Positions 25,074 through 35,017 of a stretch of DNA of 52,119 bases are shown piece after piece; position 1 is the first letter of the stretch; every line of letters starts with the position of its first letter. Both the position numbers and the translations under genes were made by a program. Source of the stretch: an uncultured Lachnospiraceae bacterium (lineage in GTDB: Bacteria > Bacillota > Clostridia > Lachnospirales > Lachnospiraceae); assembly GCA_910579085.1 (NCBI GenBank), contig CAJTRU010000015.1, positions 1-52,119 of the forward strand. The letters are read 5' to 3'. The notes below the pieces were generated by a model. That model saw only the letters and a program-made list of their open reading frames with translations, was not told the origin of the DNA and did no database searches.

Positions 25074-27635
25074 ATGGGCGGACAAGACAAAATTGTACTG
25101 CACAGAAGGTTTTTAATATTTTATAAAAAAAATACCTTGTCTTTATTCTTAAGTTTTTTATTAACATTCCTGCTTGCTTCAGCTATGCTTGTATTAATAC
25201 ATACAAACCACAGGATAGAGAATATAGAGTATAAGACAATATTTACACCGTCGGACTGTTTAATAGAGGATTTGTCATGGCAGCAGGTTAAAAAGTTAAA
25301 AGAGAACCCGGCAATAGGCCATCTGGCACTTGAACAGGCAGTATATACAGGGGGATGTAATAAGAATGGCAAAAGTTTTTATATGCATAAAGGTGATGGT
25401 GCTTATATAACTTTAATGGCAAAAGTTTTGGAGGGAAGGCTTCCAGAAACACCAGATGAAGTTGTTGCTGAAAAATGGGTGCTGCTTAATTTAGGAGTAC
25501 AGCCAGAACCAGGACAGGAATTTGAATTCAGGGATGGTGAGGGAAAGACAAGGCTTGTAAAGGTTTCAGGGATATTATCTGGAATGAGAGGCAATATAAG
25601 CTATGGTACATTAATGGTATATACAGGAATAGATAAAACAGAAGATTTATCTTATATTGCGTATATTACTTTTAAAAATGCACAGAACCATGATACTGTA
25701 ATAGAAGAAATATGCAAGGAACTTAAAGTAAAGCAAAAACAGGTACGGAAATGCCCTGCAAGGGAAGATTTTAATGAGCTGTTCTATATTGATATACAGA
25801 TAATGGGTGTAATATTATTTGTATGTCTTGTAATATTTTATGGTATATATAAAATTGTGCTTGTAACAAGGGAGAAACAATATGGAATATTGTATGCGCT
25901 TGGCATGGGGCGCAGGCAGATGCTGGTTATGGTATTATCAGAATTATACCAGGTTTATTTTATGGGTGCATTTGCAGGCACTATGGCAGGTATTCTGGCA
26001 GCGTGGTTTATTGCCAGGGTTTCAGGTGATGCAGATACTGTTGTTTATTTATATAATAAAAGTGTAGAATATGATATTATAATACCTGTGCCACAGATTA
26101 TAACATGTATTATTGTTATGGCTGTATTTACAGGCATTGCAGGATATTTTACAAGCAGAAATATAATTAATAAACCATTGGCAGAAATAATATCAGGGGC
26201 AGTACAATATAAAAATAACAGGCTGCATTTTCCTGGTATCAGCAGTACATCGGGCAAAATATGTACTTTGTTTTCATTAAGCTGTAAATATATTTTAAGA
26301 AATTTAAAATTAAGCATATTTGTAATAATAACAATGTGTACAGGAATAACACTGTTTACAGGCCTGGCCTATAAATTAGAAACGATGCAGTTATACCGCA
26401 TGGCTACAAAGGAGTCCTGGTATTTGAATGGACAGTATGAAATGAGCGTAAAGAGCTTTGACAGTCCATACCAGGGGGTTTCGCGCAAGGCAGCCAGTGA
26501 AATACTGGAGATGGATGGTGTTAAAGGCATAAAAACTTCAGCAGGCATAAGTGTGCGTGTTGTTGATGAAGCTGGTGTAAAGCGCAATGACAGATATTAT
26601 AATAAATTTAATGCTGATATGAAAAAACATTATGGATATGGTATGAGTGGATATGATGGCACAAACCAGGTTTATAAAACTTCACTTTGCGGCTATAATA
26701 CCAGTGCATTAAAAGAGCTGGAGAAATACGTTGTTTCTGGAAGTTTTGATGCAGAAAACCTAAAAGAAGATGAAATTATACTGGCGGTATTAAGTATGGA
26801 AGACATAAATAAAGATAATATTCCTGGCTGGTATAAGGAAGGCACAAAACTTATGGAATACAAAGCTGGTGATGAAATTATAATAAAATACCGTGCGGAT
26901 TTTGATACCGCTAACTATGAATATGAAGCATTAGAAGATAAAGGCAGGTATATTTATAAGACATACAAAGTTGCTGCTGTTGTTTCATTTGAATATATGT
27001 ATGGAAACCGGACAAATGTATACCCGCGCATGGTTACAAGTGACCAGAATATACAAAAAATAATTCCTGGTGGCTCTTACCACTGCATTTATATTGATGC
27101 TACAAAGGATATGCCAGCAGCAGGGAAAAAAGAACTTGAAAGAAAGCTTGTCAGTACAGGTGCAAAGTTTAATGAAGTATCTGTACGCAGCCTGGAGGAA
27201 AATATTAAACAGAATGAAATGTTCTTCCACAAACAGATGGTTTATATATGTGGCATTGCATTTACAGTATTTATACTGGTTCTCTTAAATATGGCAAATA
27301 ACCTGGAGTACCGCATGTATTCAAGGACACGTGAAATCTGTATGCTGCGTGCTGTTGGGATGAGTGTATTAATGGCAAGGGAAATATTTTTATTTGAAAA
27401 CCTGGTGCTCGGAATTATATCTGTTATAGCTGCATATTTTATGTCACATCCAGTTTTATATTACCTTTATAAAATATCAGACATGAAGCTGTATGGATAT
27501 AGTTTTGCATTTAAGTACACTTCATTTATGGCAATTTCAATAACAGCGCTTGTATTATGTATACTGCTTTCACTAGATATATTAAAAACTTGGAAAACAA
27601 AGTATATAATGGAAGCAATGGGAAAAGCGGACTAG
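25074..27635 (+). CDS. FtsX-like ABC transporter permease, duplicated-domain type
   Basis: The 853-aa protein starts at ATG 25074 after AGGAGGGG. One N-terminal helix (~20-42) precedes an extracytoplasmic domain of ~190 residues. Three helices follow (~240-380), then a second anchor helix (~415-440), a second large extracytoplasmic domain (~445-715) and three closing helices. This eight-helix layout with two FtsX units is common for lipoprotein or peptide mechanotransmission exporters in Clostridia and differs from the ten-helix BceB. Likely role: antimicrobial-peptide protection; substrate unproven. Confidence 0.9.
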   Translation: MGGQDKIVLHRRFLIFYKKNTLSLFLSFLLTFLLASAMLVLIHTNHRIENIEYKTIFTPSDCLIEDLSWQQVKKLKENPAIGHLALEQAVYTGGCNKNGKSFYMHKGDGAYITLMAKVLEGRLPETPDEVVAEKWVLLNLGVQPEPGQEFEFRDGEGKTRLVKVSGILSGMRGNISYGTLMVYTGIDKTEDLSYIAYITFKNAQNHDTVIEEICKELKVKQKQVRKCPAREDFNELFYIDIQIMGVILFVCLVIFYGIYKIVLVTREKQYGILYALGMGRRQMLVMVLSELYQVYFMGAFAGTMAGILAAWFIARVSGDADTVVYLYNKSVEYDIIIPVPQIITCIIVMAVFTGIAGYFTSRNIINKPLAEIISGAVQYKNNRLHFPGISSTSGKICTLFSLSCKYILRNLKLSIFVIITMCTGITLFTGLAYKLETMQLYRMATKESWYLNGQYEMSVKSFDSPYQGVSRKAASEILEMDGVKGIKTSAGISVRVVDEAGVKRNDRYYNKFNADMKKHYGYGMSGYDGTNQVYKTSLCGYNTSALKELEKYVVSGSFDAENLKEDEIILAVLSMEDINKDNIPGWYKEGTKLMEYKAGDEIIIKYRADFDTANYEYEALEDKGRYIYKTYKVAAVVSFEYMYGNRTNVYPRMVTSDQNIQKIIPGGSYHCIYIDATKDMPAAGKKELERKLVSTGAKFNEVSVRSLEENIKQNEMFFHKQMVYICGIAFTVFILVLLNMANNLEYRMYSRTREICMLRAVGMSVLMAREIFLFENLVLGIISVIAAYFMSHPVLYYLYKISDMKLYGYSFAFKYTSFMAISITALVLCILLSLDILKTWKTKYIMEAMGKAD

Positions 27636-27640
27636 ATATT

Positions 27641-27690
27641 TAAAACAGGACAGTATGTTATATTTATATATAACATACTGTCCTGTTTTA
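27641..27690. terminator. Bidirectional terminator between permease and ABC-F genes
   Basis: A perfect 23-bp stem joins 27641-27663 and 27668-27690 around TTAT, with TTTTA on each strand at the outer ends. It serves two convergent genes. Confidence 0.9.
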
Positions 27691-27692
27691 AG

Positions 27693-29516
27693 TTATTTGG
27701 CAGTTTCCTGTGCAAGTTCTTCCAGGTACATCCACCTGTCCATTTTTTCAGAAATATTATTTGCAAGTTCTTCCTTTTTAGTGGAAAGTTCATTAAGTTT
27801 TACAAAATCATGTGAGTATTTCAGGATTTCTTTTTCTGTTTCTTCTAATTCTTCTTCCAGTTTTGCGATATCGTCTTCTATAGTTTCATACTCTCTTTGT
27901 TCATTATAGGACATTTTCTTCTTTTTCTCCTGGCCATCCTTCCAGTTGTCACGGTTTGTCTTTTTAGGGCTGTCCTGCTGCCTGGCAGCATCCTTTGTGC
28001 CAATGCCTGCATCAGTAACAGAAAGTTTTCTGCCAGAAGCATTAAGATAATCAGTATAACCGCCTTCATATTGTTTTATTATGCCATTTCCCTCAAATGA
28101 CAAAATTCTTGTGGCTATACGGTCAAGAAAGTACCTGTCATGTGAAATTGCTATTACAATGCCATCAAATGTATCAAGATAGTCCTCAAGTATTGAAAGT
28201 GTTGTTATATCAAGGTCATTAGTTGGCTCATCAAGCAGAAGCACGTTTGGTGCTTCCATAAGTATCCTTAAAAGGTAAAGGCGGCGTTTTTCACCACCTG
28301 AAAGCCTTTCAATTAGTGAATACTGCTGCTCTGGAGGAAAAAGGAAACGTTCAAGCATAACAGATGCACTGGCAGTACCGTCATTTGTCTTTATAACTTC
28401 CCCGCCTTCACGTATATAATCAATTACACGCATGGAATTATCCATTGTTTCATTTTCCTGTGCAAAGTAGCCAGTTTTTATAGTCTGGCCCGTGGTAACT
28501 TCCCCACTGTCAGGCTGTAAATTTCCATAAATAATATTCATAAGGGTGGACTTCCCACAGCCATTTGCACCAGTTATGCCAATACGGCTGCCACGCAGGA
28601 ATATATAGCTGAAATCTTTTATTACAGTATTTCCATTAAAAGCCTTGTTAATATTGTTAAGTTCTATTGTAGTTTTTCCAAGCCTTGAGGAAACAGAACT
28701 AATCTGTGCCTTTGCGTCAGTTACAGGTGCTTTGGCATCGCGCAGGGCTTCATAACGGGCAATATGTGCTTTTTGTTTGGTAGAACGTGCCCTTGCACCA
28801 CGCTGCATCCACGCAATCTCAGTGCGCAGTATGCTCTGGCGTTTACGTTCAGTGGCACGCTCTATTTCTTCGCGTTCCGCTTTCCTTTCAATAAAACCGG
28901 GGTAATTACAATTATAGTTATACAAGCTGCCCTTATCAATTTCCACTATGCGGTTTGTCACACTGTCAAGAAAATAGCGGTCATGTGTAACCATTATAAG
29001 CCCGCCACGGTAATTAGCAAGGTATTCCTCAAGCCATTCTGCCATTGCGCTGTCGAGATGGTTAGTCGGCTCATCAAGTATAAGTACATCTGCTGGTGTA
29101 AGAAGAGTACGTACAAGGGCAATCCTTTTCCGCTGCCCGCCAGAAAGATTTGATATATTCTGGGCCAGGCCTGTAATTCCAAGTTTGCCAAGCAGGTTTT
29201 TAGCCTGTGGTATAAATGCGGATGGTTCACCAGAAATATCTTCCTTTGAAGGAAGGGCAGCATCAAGTACACAAATTCCTTCATCAAATAAAGGGGTTTG
29301 TGGCAGATAGCCTGTCCGGAGGTTCTGGGCTGTAGTAACTGTGCCCTGGTCTGGTTCTTCAATACCAGCAATAATCTTTAAAAGAGTGGATTTACCAGTG
29401 CCATTTATACCAATAATGCCAGCCTTTTCATTTTCATTAAGGAAAAAAGAAGCATCATCAAAAAGAAGACGCCCAGTATATGTGTGTGTAAGGTGCTCAA
29501 TAGAAATAAGGGTCAT
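27693..29516 (-). CDS. ABC-F family ATPase (Uup-like)
   Basis: The 607-aa soluble protein has two ABC domains. Walker A motifs are GINGTGKST (36-44) and GANGCGKST in the second half; signatures are LSGGQRKR and LSGGEKRR; Walker B motifs are VLILDEPTNHLD and VLLLDEPTNDLD. A linker and a C-terminal coiled coil (~545-607, Glu/Lys-rich) resemble Uup, which binds branched DNA or ribosomes. ABC-F proteins act on translating ribosomes, some giving antibiotic protection. The coiled coil argues for the housekeeping Uup branch. GGAGG precedes ATG 29516. Confidence 0.93.
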   Translation of the reverse strand: MTLISIEHLTHTYTGRLLFDDASFFLNENEKAGIIGINGTGKSTLLKIIAGIEEPDQGTVTTAQNLRTGYLPQTPLFDEGICVLDAALPSKEDISGEPSAFIPQAKNLLGKLGITGLAQNISNLSGGQRKRIALVRTLLTPADVLILDEPTNHLDSAMAEWLEEYLANYRGGLIMVTHDRYFLDSVTNRIVEIDKGSLYNYNCNYPGFIERKAEREEIERATERKRQSILRTEIAWMQRGARARSTKQKAHIARYEALRDAKAPVTDAKAQISSVSSRLGKTTIELNNINKAFNGNTVIKDFSYIFLRGSRIGITGANGCGKSTLMNIIYGNLQPDSGEVTTGQTIKTGYFAQENETMDNSMRVIDYIREGGEVIKTNDGTASASVMLERFLFPPEQQYSLIERLSGGEKRRLYLLRILMEAPNVLLLDEPTNDLDITTLSILEDYLDTFDGIVIAISHDRYFLDRIATRILSFEGNGIIKQYEGGYTDYLNASGRKLSVTDAGIGTKDAARQQDSPKKTNRDNWKDGQEKKKKMSYNEQREYETIEDDIAKLEEELEETEKEILKYSHDFVKLNELSTKKEELANNISEKMDRWMYLEELAQETAK

Positions 29517-29599
29517 AACCAGCCTCCATAAAAATCTTAAGTATTATAAAATAATATTGTTATTATACTTTATCCAGACAGAAACAACAATAGTTGTTT

Positions 29600-29931
29600 T
29601 TTGTGGTTATTTTGTTTTGGTGGACGGACGGTTTATGTGCCAGAGCCAGAATATCCAGTGAAAAAAAGCATGCCGGAGACATGGCTTTTGTACGCATTCC
29701 GCTACGGTAAGCCACGCAGCGGCACAGAAAGCCATATATTTAATGTTACAGAATAAACTGGTGTTTCTTTTGCAGCATTAAATATATGGCTTAAATGCCG
29801 GCGGGCTTAAAGTACCCCTTTTACTGGATACTGCTGTCATCTGGCACATAAACCTGGCATTATAAACCAGTAAAACACTGGAGAACAGGATAACTGCAAA
29901 AAGCAAAATAAACACTATAACTGGAAATTAT
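29600..29931 (-). mobile_element. Dispersed palindromic element, copy R5 (minus orientation)
   Basis: TTTATGTGCCAGA (29632-29644) pairs perfectly with TCTGGCACATAAA (29840-29852). Inside are TATCCAGT...ACTGGATA, the core CGCTACGGTAAGCCACGCAG and an inner stem around ATATATTTAATGTTA. The right terminal motif ATAACTGGAAATTAT is at 29917-29931; the left end is degenerate. A small extra hairpin (AAGCATG...CATGGCTT, ~29668-29688) sits in the left arm. It separates the ABC-F and glycosyltransferase-like genes. Confidence 0.75.
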
Positions 29932-29957
29932 GGCGGCGTTGATGTGGTTCAGACGTA

Positions 29958-30008
29958 CAGTGGCATTATTATTAAATTACAGCATATCCCCTTAACTTAA
30001 TGGCATTG
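29958..30008. repeat. Short remnant with ends of the second palindromic family
   Basis: The left end CAGTGGCATTATTATTAA and right end CCTTAACTTAATGGCATTG resemble the 19-bp inverted ends of the element nested at 43767-44046, but only ~14 bases lie between them here. It may be an internally deleted copy or simply shared flank sequence. Confidence 0.35.
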
Positions 30009-30018
30009 TAACATATTA

Positions 30019-30047
30019 TTTACACAAAAAAAGCATTATGCTACAAT
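30019..30047 (+). promoter_or_regulatory. Promoter of the glycosyltransferase-like gene
   Basis: TTTACA (30019-30024) and TACAAT (30042-30047) are 17 bases apart, 31 bases before GTG 30079. Confidence 0.65.
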
Positions 30048-30078
30048 TATATAAAATTGTATTTAAGGGGGCTTATAT

Positions 30079-31536
30079 GTGTGTATTAAGAAAATAATAT
30101 ATAAAACGTTTTTGTTGCTTTTTCTTTGTGTGTTTTTTATTGTATGGGGAAAGGTTCTTTTTGGTGATGTTATATATAAATATAATACAATAATTTTGAT
30201 TTTGTATATGTCTGCTGGTATTGGGGTTATTTTGGCTGTTTACAAGTTTATTGCCAGGCGGGCTGCTATTATAAAGAAGCATTATAAAAGTATACTTGCT
30301 GTATTTCTTACATTATATGGCATAATTATACTTATTAATAGTTTTTTGCTGCGCTTTACCCCTGCTTTTGATATGGATGCAGTTTATAGCGGGGCTGTGC
30401 AATGGGTAAAGCAAGGTTCTTTTCCGGATTATTATGAGTATTTTGGATATTTTCCAAATAATATTGGGGCGATGGTAGTATTACATACAATTTTTAGCAT
30501 TGTGTCTGTTTTTGGTATTTCAGATTTTTTTGCTGTTGGAGCTGTTTTTAATTCGCTTCTTATTACAGCAACTGTAATGGTCGTTTCTCTTGTATGCAGG
30601 AAATTAAAGGGTGAAGCTGCTGGTGTAATGGCACTGGTGTTTTTTATGGTTTATATTCCGTTTATGTTTATGGGTGCAGCATTTTATACAGATTCTTTGT
30701 CACTTCTTTTTCCAGTATTGTTTTATTATCTGTATATATATTTTAAAGAACAGGTAACATGGAAGAAAAGGGCATTGTTTGCATCTGGAATGGCATTAGT
30801 GCTTACAATTGGAATGTTAATAAAATTTACTGTGGTTATAATTTTATTTGCTGTAATTATTGATGCACTGCTTACAATTGGGTGGAAAGAGGTATGTTTA
30901 CTAACAGGTTTTTCATTGCTTCTGGCATTTGTTTCATTTAATATTATGGATTTATATATGTATAGTAAACATCTGGACAAAAATACAAGCAAGCAGTTAA
31001 ATACACCATATCTGCACTGGGTAATGATGGGACTACAGAATAATGGTGCATATAGCTATGAAGACTATGAATATACAAGGTCATTTGCAGCAGAAGACAG
31101 AAATAAGGCATGTCTTTCAAAAATCAAAGAACGTATCAATAATATGGGATTTGCAGGTTTTACAGAACTGCTTCTTAATAAGGCGGATGTATGTTTTGGG
31201 GATGGCACACTTTCTATTTCAGATTTTCTGGATGACAGCCCATATAAATACAGGTGGATACACCAGTATATTTTGTATTCTGGTGCAAAGCATTATCAAT
31301 ACAAGCATTTTGTTACAGGAATTCTTCTTGGAATATATTTATTTATGTTAAGGTGGGCAGCTATATGTTTAAAAGGGAAAAATACATCCAAAGATATTGT
31401 ACTTGCACCAGTATTAGCAGGGCTTGGAATTCTGGCATTTTTACTATTATGGGAAACAAGGGGAAGGTATTTTACAAATTTTGTCCCTGTTTTGCTTGTT
31501 TGTGCAGCCATATCATTTAACTGGGAGAAACAATAA
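30079..31536 (+). CDS. Polytopic membrane glycosyltransferase-like protein (GT-C/PMT-like)
   Basis: A 485-aa protein with about ten to twelve hydrophobic segments spread over its length. GTG 30079 follows AAGGGGG. The first large outside loop has FTPAFDMDAVYSGAVQWVKQ, an acidic loop typical of GT-C enzymes that use lipid-linked sugars, then YFGYFPNNIGAMV. Similar proteins are annotated as dolichyl-phosphate-mannose-type or family 39 transferases. The sugar, lipid carrier and acceptor are unknown; no wall-glycan operon surrounds it. Confidence 0.65.
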   Translation: MCIKKIIYKTFLLLFLCVFFIVWGKVLFGDVIYKYNTIILILYMSAGIGVILAVYKFIARRAAIIKKHYKSILAVFLTLYGIIILINSFLLRFTPAFDMDAVYSGAVQWVKQGSFPDYYEYFGYFPNNIGAMVVLHTIFSIVSVFGISDFFAVGAVFNSLLITATVMVVSLVCRKLKGEAAGVMALVFFMVYIPFMFMGAAFYTDSLSLLFPVLFYYLYIYFKEQVTWKKRALFASGMALVLTIGMLIKFTVVIILFAVIIDALLTIGWKEVCLLTGFSLLLAFVSFNIMDLYMYSKHLDKNTSKQLNTPYLHWVMMGLQNNGAYSYEDYEYTRSFAAEDRNKACLSKIKERINNMGFAGFTELLLNKADVCFGDGTLSISDFLDDSPYKYRWIHQYILYSGAKHYQYKHFVTGILLGIYLFMLRWAAICLKGKNTSKDIVLAPVLAGLGILAFLLLWETRGRYFTNFVPVLLVCAAISFNWEKQ

Positions 31537-31562
31537 CCGTATTAATAAAGTTTTACATAAAC

Positions 31563-31594
31563 CAACACCCGCTGGCAGGACTGCTAGTGGGTGT
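31563..31594 (+). terminator. Possible terminator after the glycosyltransferase-like gene
   Basis: AACACCCGCT and AGTGGGTGTT pair with one G-T across a 12-base loop, but only a weak T run follows. Confidence 0.45.
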
Positions 31595-31704
31595 TTGGCA
31601 GGAATTTATACATATAACAGGGATGGGTAAAAAAAACTCTAAACATTAGCTGGATTATATGGTATACTCTTACGTAGTATATGTGAAATCCAGGGAGGAG
31701 AGAT

Positions 31705-32136
31705 ATGGAAGGAAAGTATGCAATATATAAACGCAGGATGAATTATTATGAAACAGACCAGATGGGCATAATACACCATTCAAATTATATAAGGCTTTTT
31801 GAAGAAGCAAGGCTTGGCATGATGGATAAAGAAGGCATTAGCTATGAAAGTATAGAGGAAATGGGTATTATTATACCAGTTATGTCAGTGGAATGTCATT
31901 ACCTTATACCTCTTCACTATAATGACAGTATTGAGGTTTATTCACAGCTTACAAAGTTTGATGGAATAAAGATGGAACTTTCTTATGAGATATATAAGGA
32001 AGGCAGTACCAGGGTATGTACAGAAGGGAATACAAAGCATTGTTTCCTGGATAAAGATATGAAACCGTTCAGGATGAAGAAACTTTATCCTGGTTTATAT
32101 AATAAATTTAAAGAAATGGTTATAAACAGACAATAA
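31705..32136 (+). CDS. Acyl-CoA thioesterase, YbgC/FadM-like (4HBT hotdog fold)
   Basis: The 143-aa protein is a single hotdog domain. YETDQMGIIHHSNYIRLFEE (residues ~15-34) holds the catalytic Asp region of the 4-hydroxybenzoyl-CoA thioesterase family. It hydrolyses acyl-CoA or acyl-ACP thioesters; chain length is not predictable. GGGAGGAGAG precedes ATG 31705. It stands alone between two terminating regions. Confidence 0.92.
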   Translation: MEGKYAIYKRRMNYYETDQMGIIHHSNYIRLFEEARLGMMDKEGISYESIEEMGIIIPVMSVECHYLIPLHYNDSIEVYSQLTKFDGIKMELSYEIYKEGSTRVCTEGNTKHCFLDKDMKPFRMKKLYPGLYNKFKEMVINRQ

Positions 32137-32205
32137 AACTAATATATGTGCTGGCAGTAAACAAATATCTGCCTGGCAAAAAACAGGGAAAGGAAATTAC
32201 TAAAA

Positions 32206-34059
32206 ATGAAAAAAAAGCTGATTACTATTCTGGTTACTAGTATTATTATGATAGCAGCTACAGGGGCTTTTTTATGGAAAATGAATGATATGTCCAAGAA
32301 GATGGAAAAGCAGGAAGAAGCTTTACTTGATGAAGAAAGGGATTTAAAAGAGTACCAGGGCGTTAAAGCTGCTGAAACTGTAGAAGAGCTGGATATAATC
32401 CCTCTGTATATGTCTGGTGATAATAAAAATGTTGTAACTATTAATTATTCTTCTAATAAAGACATTTATAATATAAATAGTTCTGCAAAAGCTGAAGAAA
32501 CACTTACAGATATTAAGGAAAGGGCAAGAAAGTATACACCTGCTTCAGCACTTTGGGCTTATAACCCATATGGCACAAATAATAATTCATTATATGTATA
32601 TTTTAATACAAGCGGGAAATGTTACTGCCGCTATACGGTTTCGGTAAAAGATAAAAGAATACCTGATTTTACGCGTACACTTTCAAACCAGTTATCAGGT
32701 GGTGTTTCAAAAGAACATGAATACCAGTTAATTGGCCTTGTTCCTGGCAAAACAAACTATATTGTAATGAAGTTTTATAATGGAAATGATGAACTTTCAA
32801 ATTCTTTTACATATACAGTCGATATGCCAGAAAGCGCTATAGGAGCACAGACAATTATTAAAAGCAATGACGGACGGAGCAAAAGCAAACTTAGCAATGG
32901 GCTTTATACTGTATTCTCTAATGGAAAGCCTGGGAAAATCAAAACTACACGTATAGTAACTAAAAAAGTCAGGAAAAAGGGCAAAGAAGTTACAAGGCGT
33001 GTAAAAAAGACTGTATGGAAGCGTATCAGGAATTATGCAATATTGCTATATGATAATTCAGGTGTTTTAAGAGGGGAAATACCGCTGGATGGTTACTGTG
33101 GCAGAAATATACAAATGGTATATGACGGCATGGCATATTCATGTGCAGATAACCAGGTTGCGCTTGTAAATGCACTTGGCCAGGTAACAAAGGTTTATAA
33201 AATTAATGGTTATAAACAGAGTGGTGAGCTGGCATATGATGGTTTTGGAAACTTGTATGTTATTGTTACACCTTACAGGAAAAAAGCTGTAAAGGACAGT
33301 TGTATTGTTAAGATAGAGCTTGAAAGTGGCAAAACAGGTGTTGCGCTTGATATGAATACACTGCTTCCTGAGGTATACAATGATGCTGTCAAAAAAGCAA
33401 AGAAAAAAGCACCTGACTGGATAAAACTTAATTCAGTACAGGTAACAGGGACAAACCAGCTTCTTGTAAGTTCACAGGCTCTTTCAAGCATAATTAAGGC
33501 CAGTAATGTAAACAGCCTTATACCAAGGATAGATTATATTATTTCAGATAAAAGTATCTGGAATAAATATAAAAACCTTAAAAAGAAGGTCTTAACAAAG
33601 GCACTGGAAGGTGAAGCTACTCCTGAGCCTACAGAAACACCAGCCGTTGATTCCATACTTGACAAGCCAAAGAAGGAACGTGAGCTTTTTGCTTCACAGG
33701 CAGGCCAGAATGCAATAGTTTATGAAAGACCATCATCACTTGCAGAGGGCCAGTATTATTTAACAATGCTAAATAATAATTCAGGAATGGCAGCAGTTAA
33801 TAACAACAAGTCATATTATTATAAATACCTTGTAGATGAAACAACAGGCACATATATACGTTCTGAAACAAAAGGCTTTGATAAAACAAGTTATGGGGGC
33901 AATGTTACAAAGACAGATGATGTATTTATATACTGTAATGCTGGTAAAAATAAGTTTATTGAAAGTGATACAGCAGGAAGGCTTATTAAGGAGTTTTATC
34001 CAGGCCTGGACTTATACCGTATCTATAAATATGACTGGAAAGGTTTTTGGTTTAATTAG
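32206..34059 (+). CDS. Arylsulfate sulfotransferase-like surface protein lacking catalytic histidines
   Basis: The 617-aa protein has an N-terminal membrane anchor (~5-25), a short coiled coil, a beta-rich N domain (~60-210) and a propeller-like part. The layout follows bacterial arylsulfate sulfotransferase (ASST). In the family motif DWxHxNS the histidine is replaced: the protein reads DWIKLNSV. The following SSRHQ-like segment reads SSQALSS, and the HHD and QHA motifs are also missing. A Lys/Arg-rich stretch (~245-275) and a Pro/Thr/Glu linker (~475-490) interrupt it. It is probably a non-catalytic relative with a binding or structural role. Confidence 0.6.
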   Translation: MKKKLITILVTSIIMIAATGAFLWKMNDMSKKMEKQEEALLDEERDLKEYQGVKAAETVEELDIIPLYMSGDNKNVVTINYSSNKDIYNINSSAKAEETLTDIKERARKYTPASALWAYNPYGTNNNSLYVYFNTSGKCYCRYTVSVKDKRIPDFTRTLSNQLSGGVSKEHEYQLIGLVPGKTNYIVMKFYNGNDELSNSFTYTVDMPESAIGAQTIIKSNDGRSKSKLSNGLYTVFSNGKPGKIKTTRIVTKKVRKKGKEVTRRVKKTVWKRIRNYAILLYDNSGVLRGEIPLDGYCGRNIQMVYDGMAYSCADNQVALVNALGQVTKVYKINGYKQSGELAYDGFGNLYVIVTPYRKKAVKDSCIVKIELESGKTGVALDMNTLLPEVYNDAVKKAKKKAPDWIKLNSVQVTGTNQLLVSSQALSSIIKASNVNSLIPRIDYIISDKSIWNKYKNLKKKVLTKALEGEATPEPTETPAVDSILDKPKKERELFASQAGQNAIVYERPSSLAEGQYYLTMLNNNSGMAAVNNNKSYYYKYLVDETTGTYIRSETKGFDKTSYGGNVTKTDDVFIYCNAGKNKFIESDTAGRLIKEFYPGLDLYRIYKYDWKGFWFN

Positions 34060-34081
34060 CTATTTATTTGTGGTTAAACGG

Positions 34082-34110
34082 TTGACCGGCTTTTTAAAAG
34101 GTTGTATAAT
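34082..34110 (+). promoter_or_regulatory. Promoter of the transaldolase gene
   Basis: TTGACC (34082-34087) and TATAAT (34105-34110) are 17 bases apart, with a leader of ~80 bases to ATG 34198. Confidence 0.8.
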
Positions 34111-34197
34111 ATTTTAATATAATGTAAACGTAATTGTCCAGCATCCTTGTAACCGGGTTCTGGGGATTTACTTAATAAATATTTAGGAGGAAAAGAT

Positions 34198-34854
34198 ATG
34201 AAACTTTTTATTGACACAGCCAAGATTGAGGACATTAAAAAAGCAAATGAAATGGGTGTTATTTGTGGTGTAACAACAAACCCTTCTTTAATAGCAAAAG
34301 AGGGAGGAAGAAGCCAGGAAGATGTATTAAAAGAGATAGCATCTATTGTTGACGGACCAATCAGTGGTGAAGTTAAGGCAACAACTGTTGATGCAGAGGG
34401 CATGATTGCAGAAGGACGTGAAATTGCAAAACTCCATCCAAACATGGTAGTTAAAATCCCTATGACAATAGAAGGCTTAAAGGCTACTAAAGTTCTTTCA
34501 AGCGAGGGGATTAAGTGTAATGTAACTCTTATCTTTACTGCTAACCAGGCGCTTCTTGCAGCAAGGGCAGGTGCAGCATATGTATCTCCATTCCTTGGAC
34601 GTCTTGATGATATTTCAGTAACAGGTGTTGAACTTATCAGGACAATAACAGAAATTTTTGATAACTATGGCATTGAGACAGAAATTATTTCTGCAAGTGT
34701 ACGTAACCCAATCCATGTTACAGACTGTGCCCTTGCAGGTGCAGATATTGCTACAGTACCTTATTCTGTAATTGAGCAGATGACAAAACATCCTCTTACA
34801 ACAGAAGGAATTGCAAAGTTCCAGAAGGATTATATTGCTGTATTTGGAGAGTAA
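34198..34854 (+). CDS. Transaldolase / fructose-6-phosphate aldolase family
   Basis: A 218-aa short-type transaldolase (TalC/FSA subfamily). LFIDTAKIEDIKKA opens the protein, GVTTNPSLIAKEGG holds the conserved Asn, and Lys86 in VVKIPMT forms the Schiff base. LGRLDDIS and ISASVRNPIHV follow. It transfers dihydroxyacetone units in the non-oxidative pentose phosphate pathway. A terminator separates it from the split transketolase, its usual metabolic partner. AGGAGGAAAAG is the ribosome binding site. Confidence 0.95.
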   Translation: MKLFIDTAKIEDIKKANEMGVICGVTTNPSLIAKEGGRSQEDVLKEIASIVDGPISGEVKATTVDAEGMIAEGREIAKLHPNMVVKIPMTIEGLKATKVLSSEGIKCNVTLIFTANQALLAARAGAAYVSPFLGRLDDISVTGVELIRTITEIFDNYGIETEIISASVRNPIHVTDCALAGADIATVPYSVIEQMTKHPLTTEGIAKFQKDYIAVFGE

Positions 34855-34891
34855 TTCCGCAAGGGATTACATAGCTGGTTTAACCTTATTG

Positions 34892-34966
34892 AAAAAGCCT
34901 TGCTTACAAACACATGCCCTATATGCTTAAAGCATAAATGCCAGCATAGGGTGTAAAGGCTTTTTT
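34892..34966 (+). terminator. Terminator between transaldolase and transketolase genes
   Basis: AAAAAGCCTT pairs with AAGGCTTTTTT at the base, and an inner pair CCCTATATGC/GCATAGGG extends the stem. A T run ends it. Confidence 0.8.
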
Positions 34967-35017
34967 ATACAAGAAACAAATTTTGCAGCAAAAGAAATAG
35001 TTAGAAAGGAAAGAATT

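Noticed and set aside
24133..25167. Minus-strand open frame of 344 codons opposite the ABC ATPase
   Set aside because: It is antisense to a gene with all ABC motifs; the predicted product has no recognisable features.
29958..30008. Interpretation as a complete mobile element
   Set aside because: Only ~14 bases lie between the putative ends, and one end is a poor match; kept only as a low-confidence remnant.
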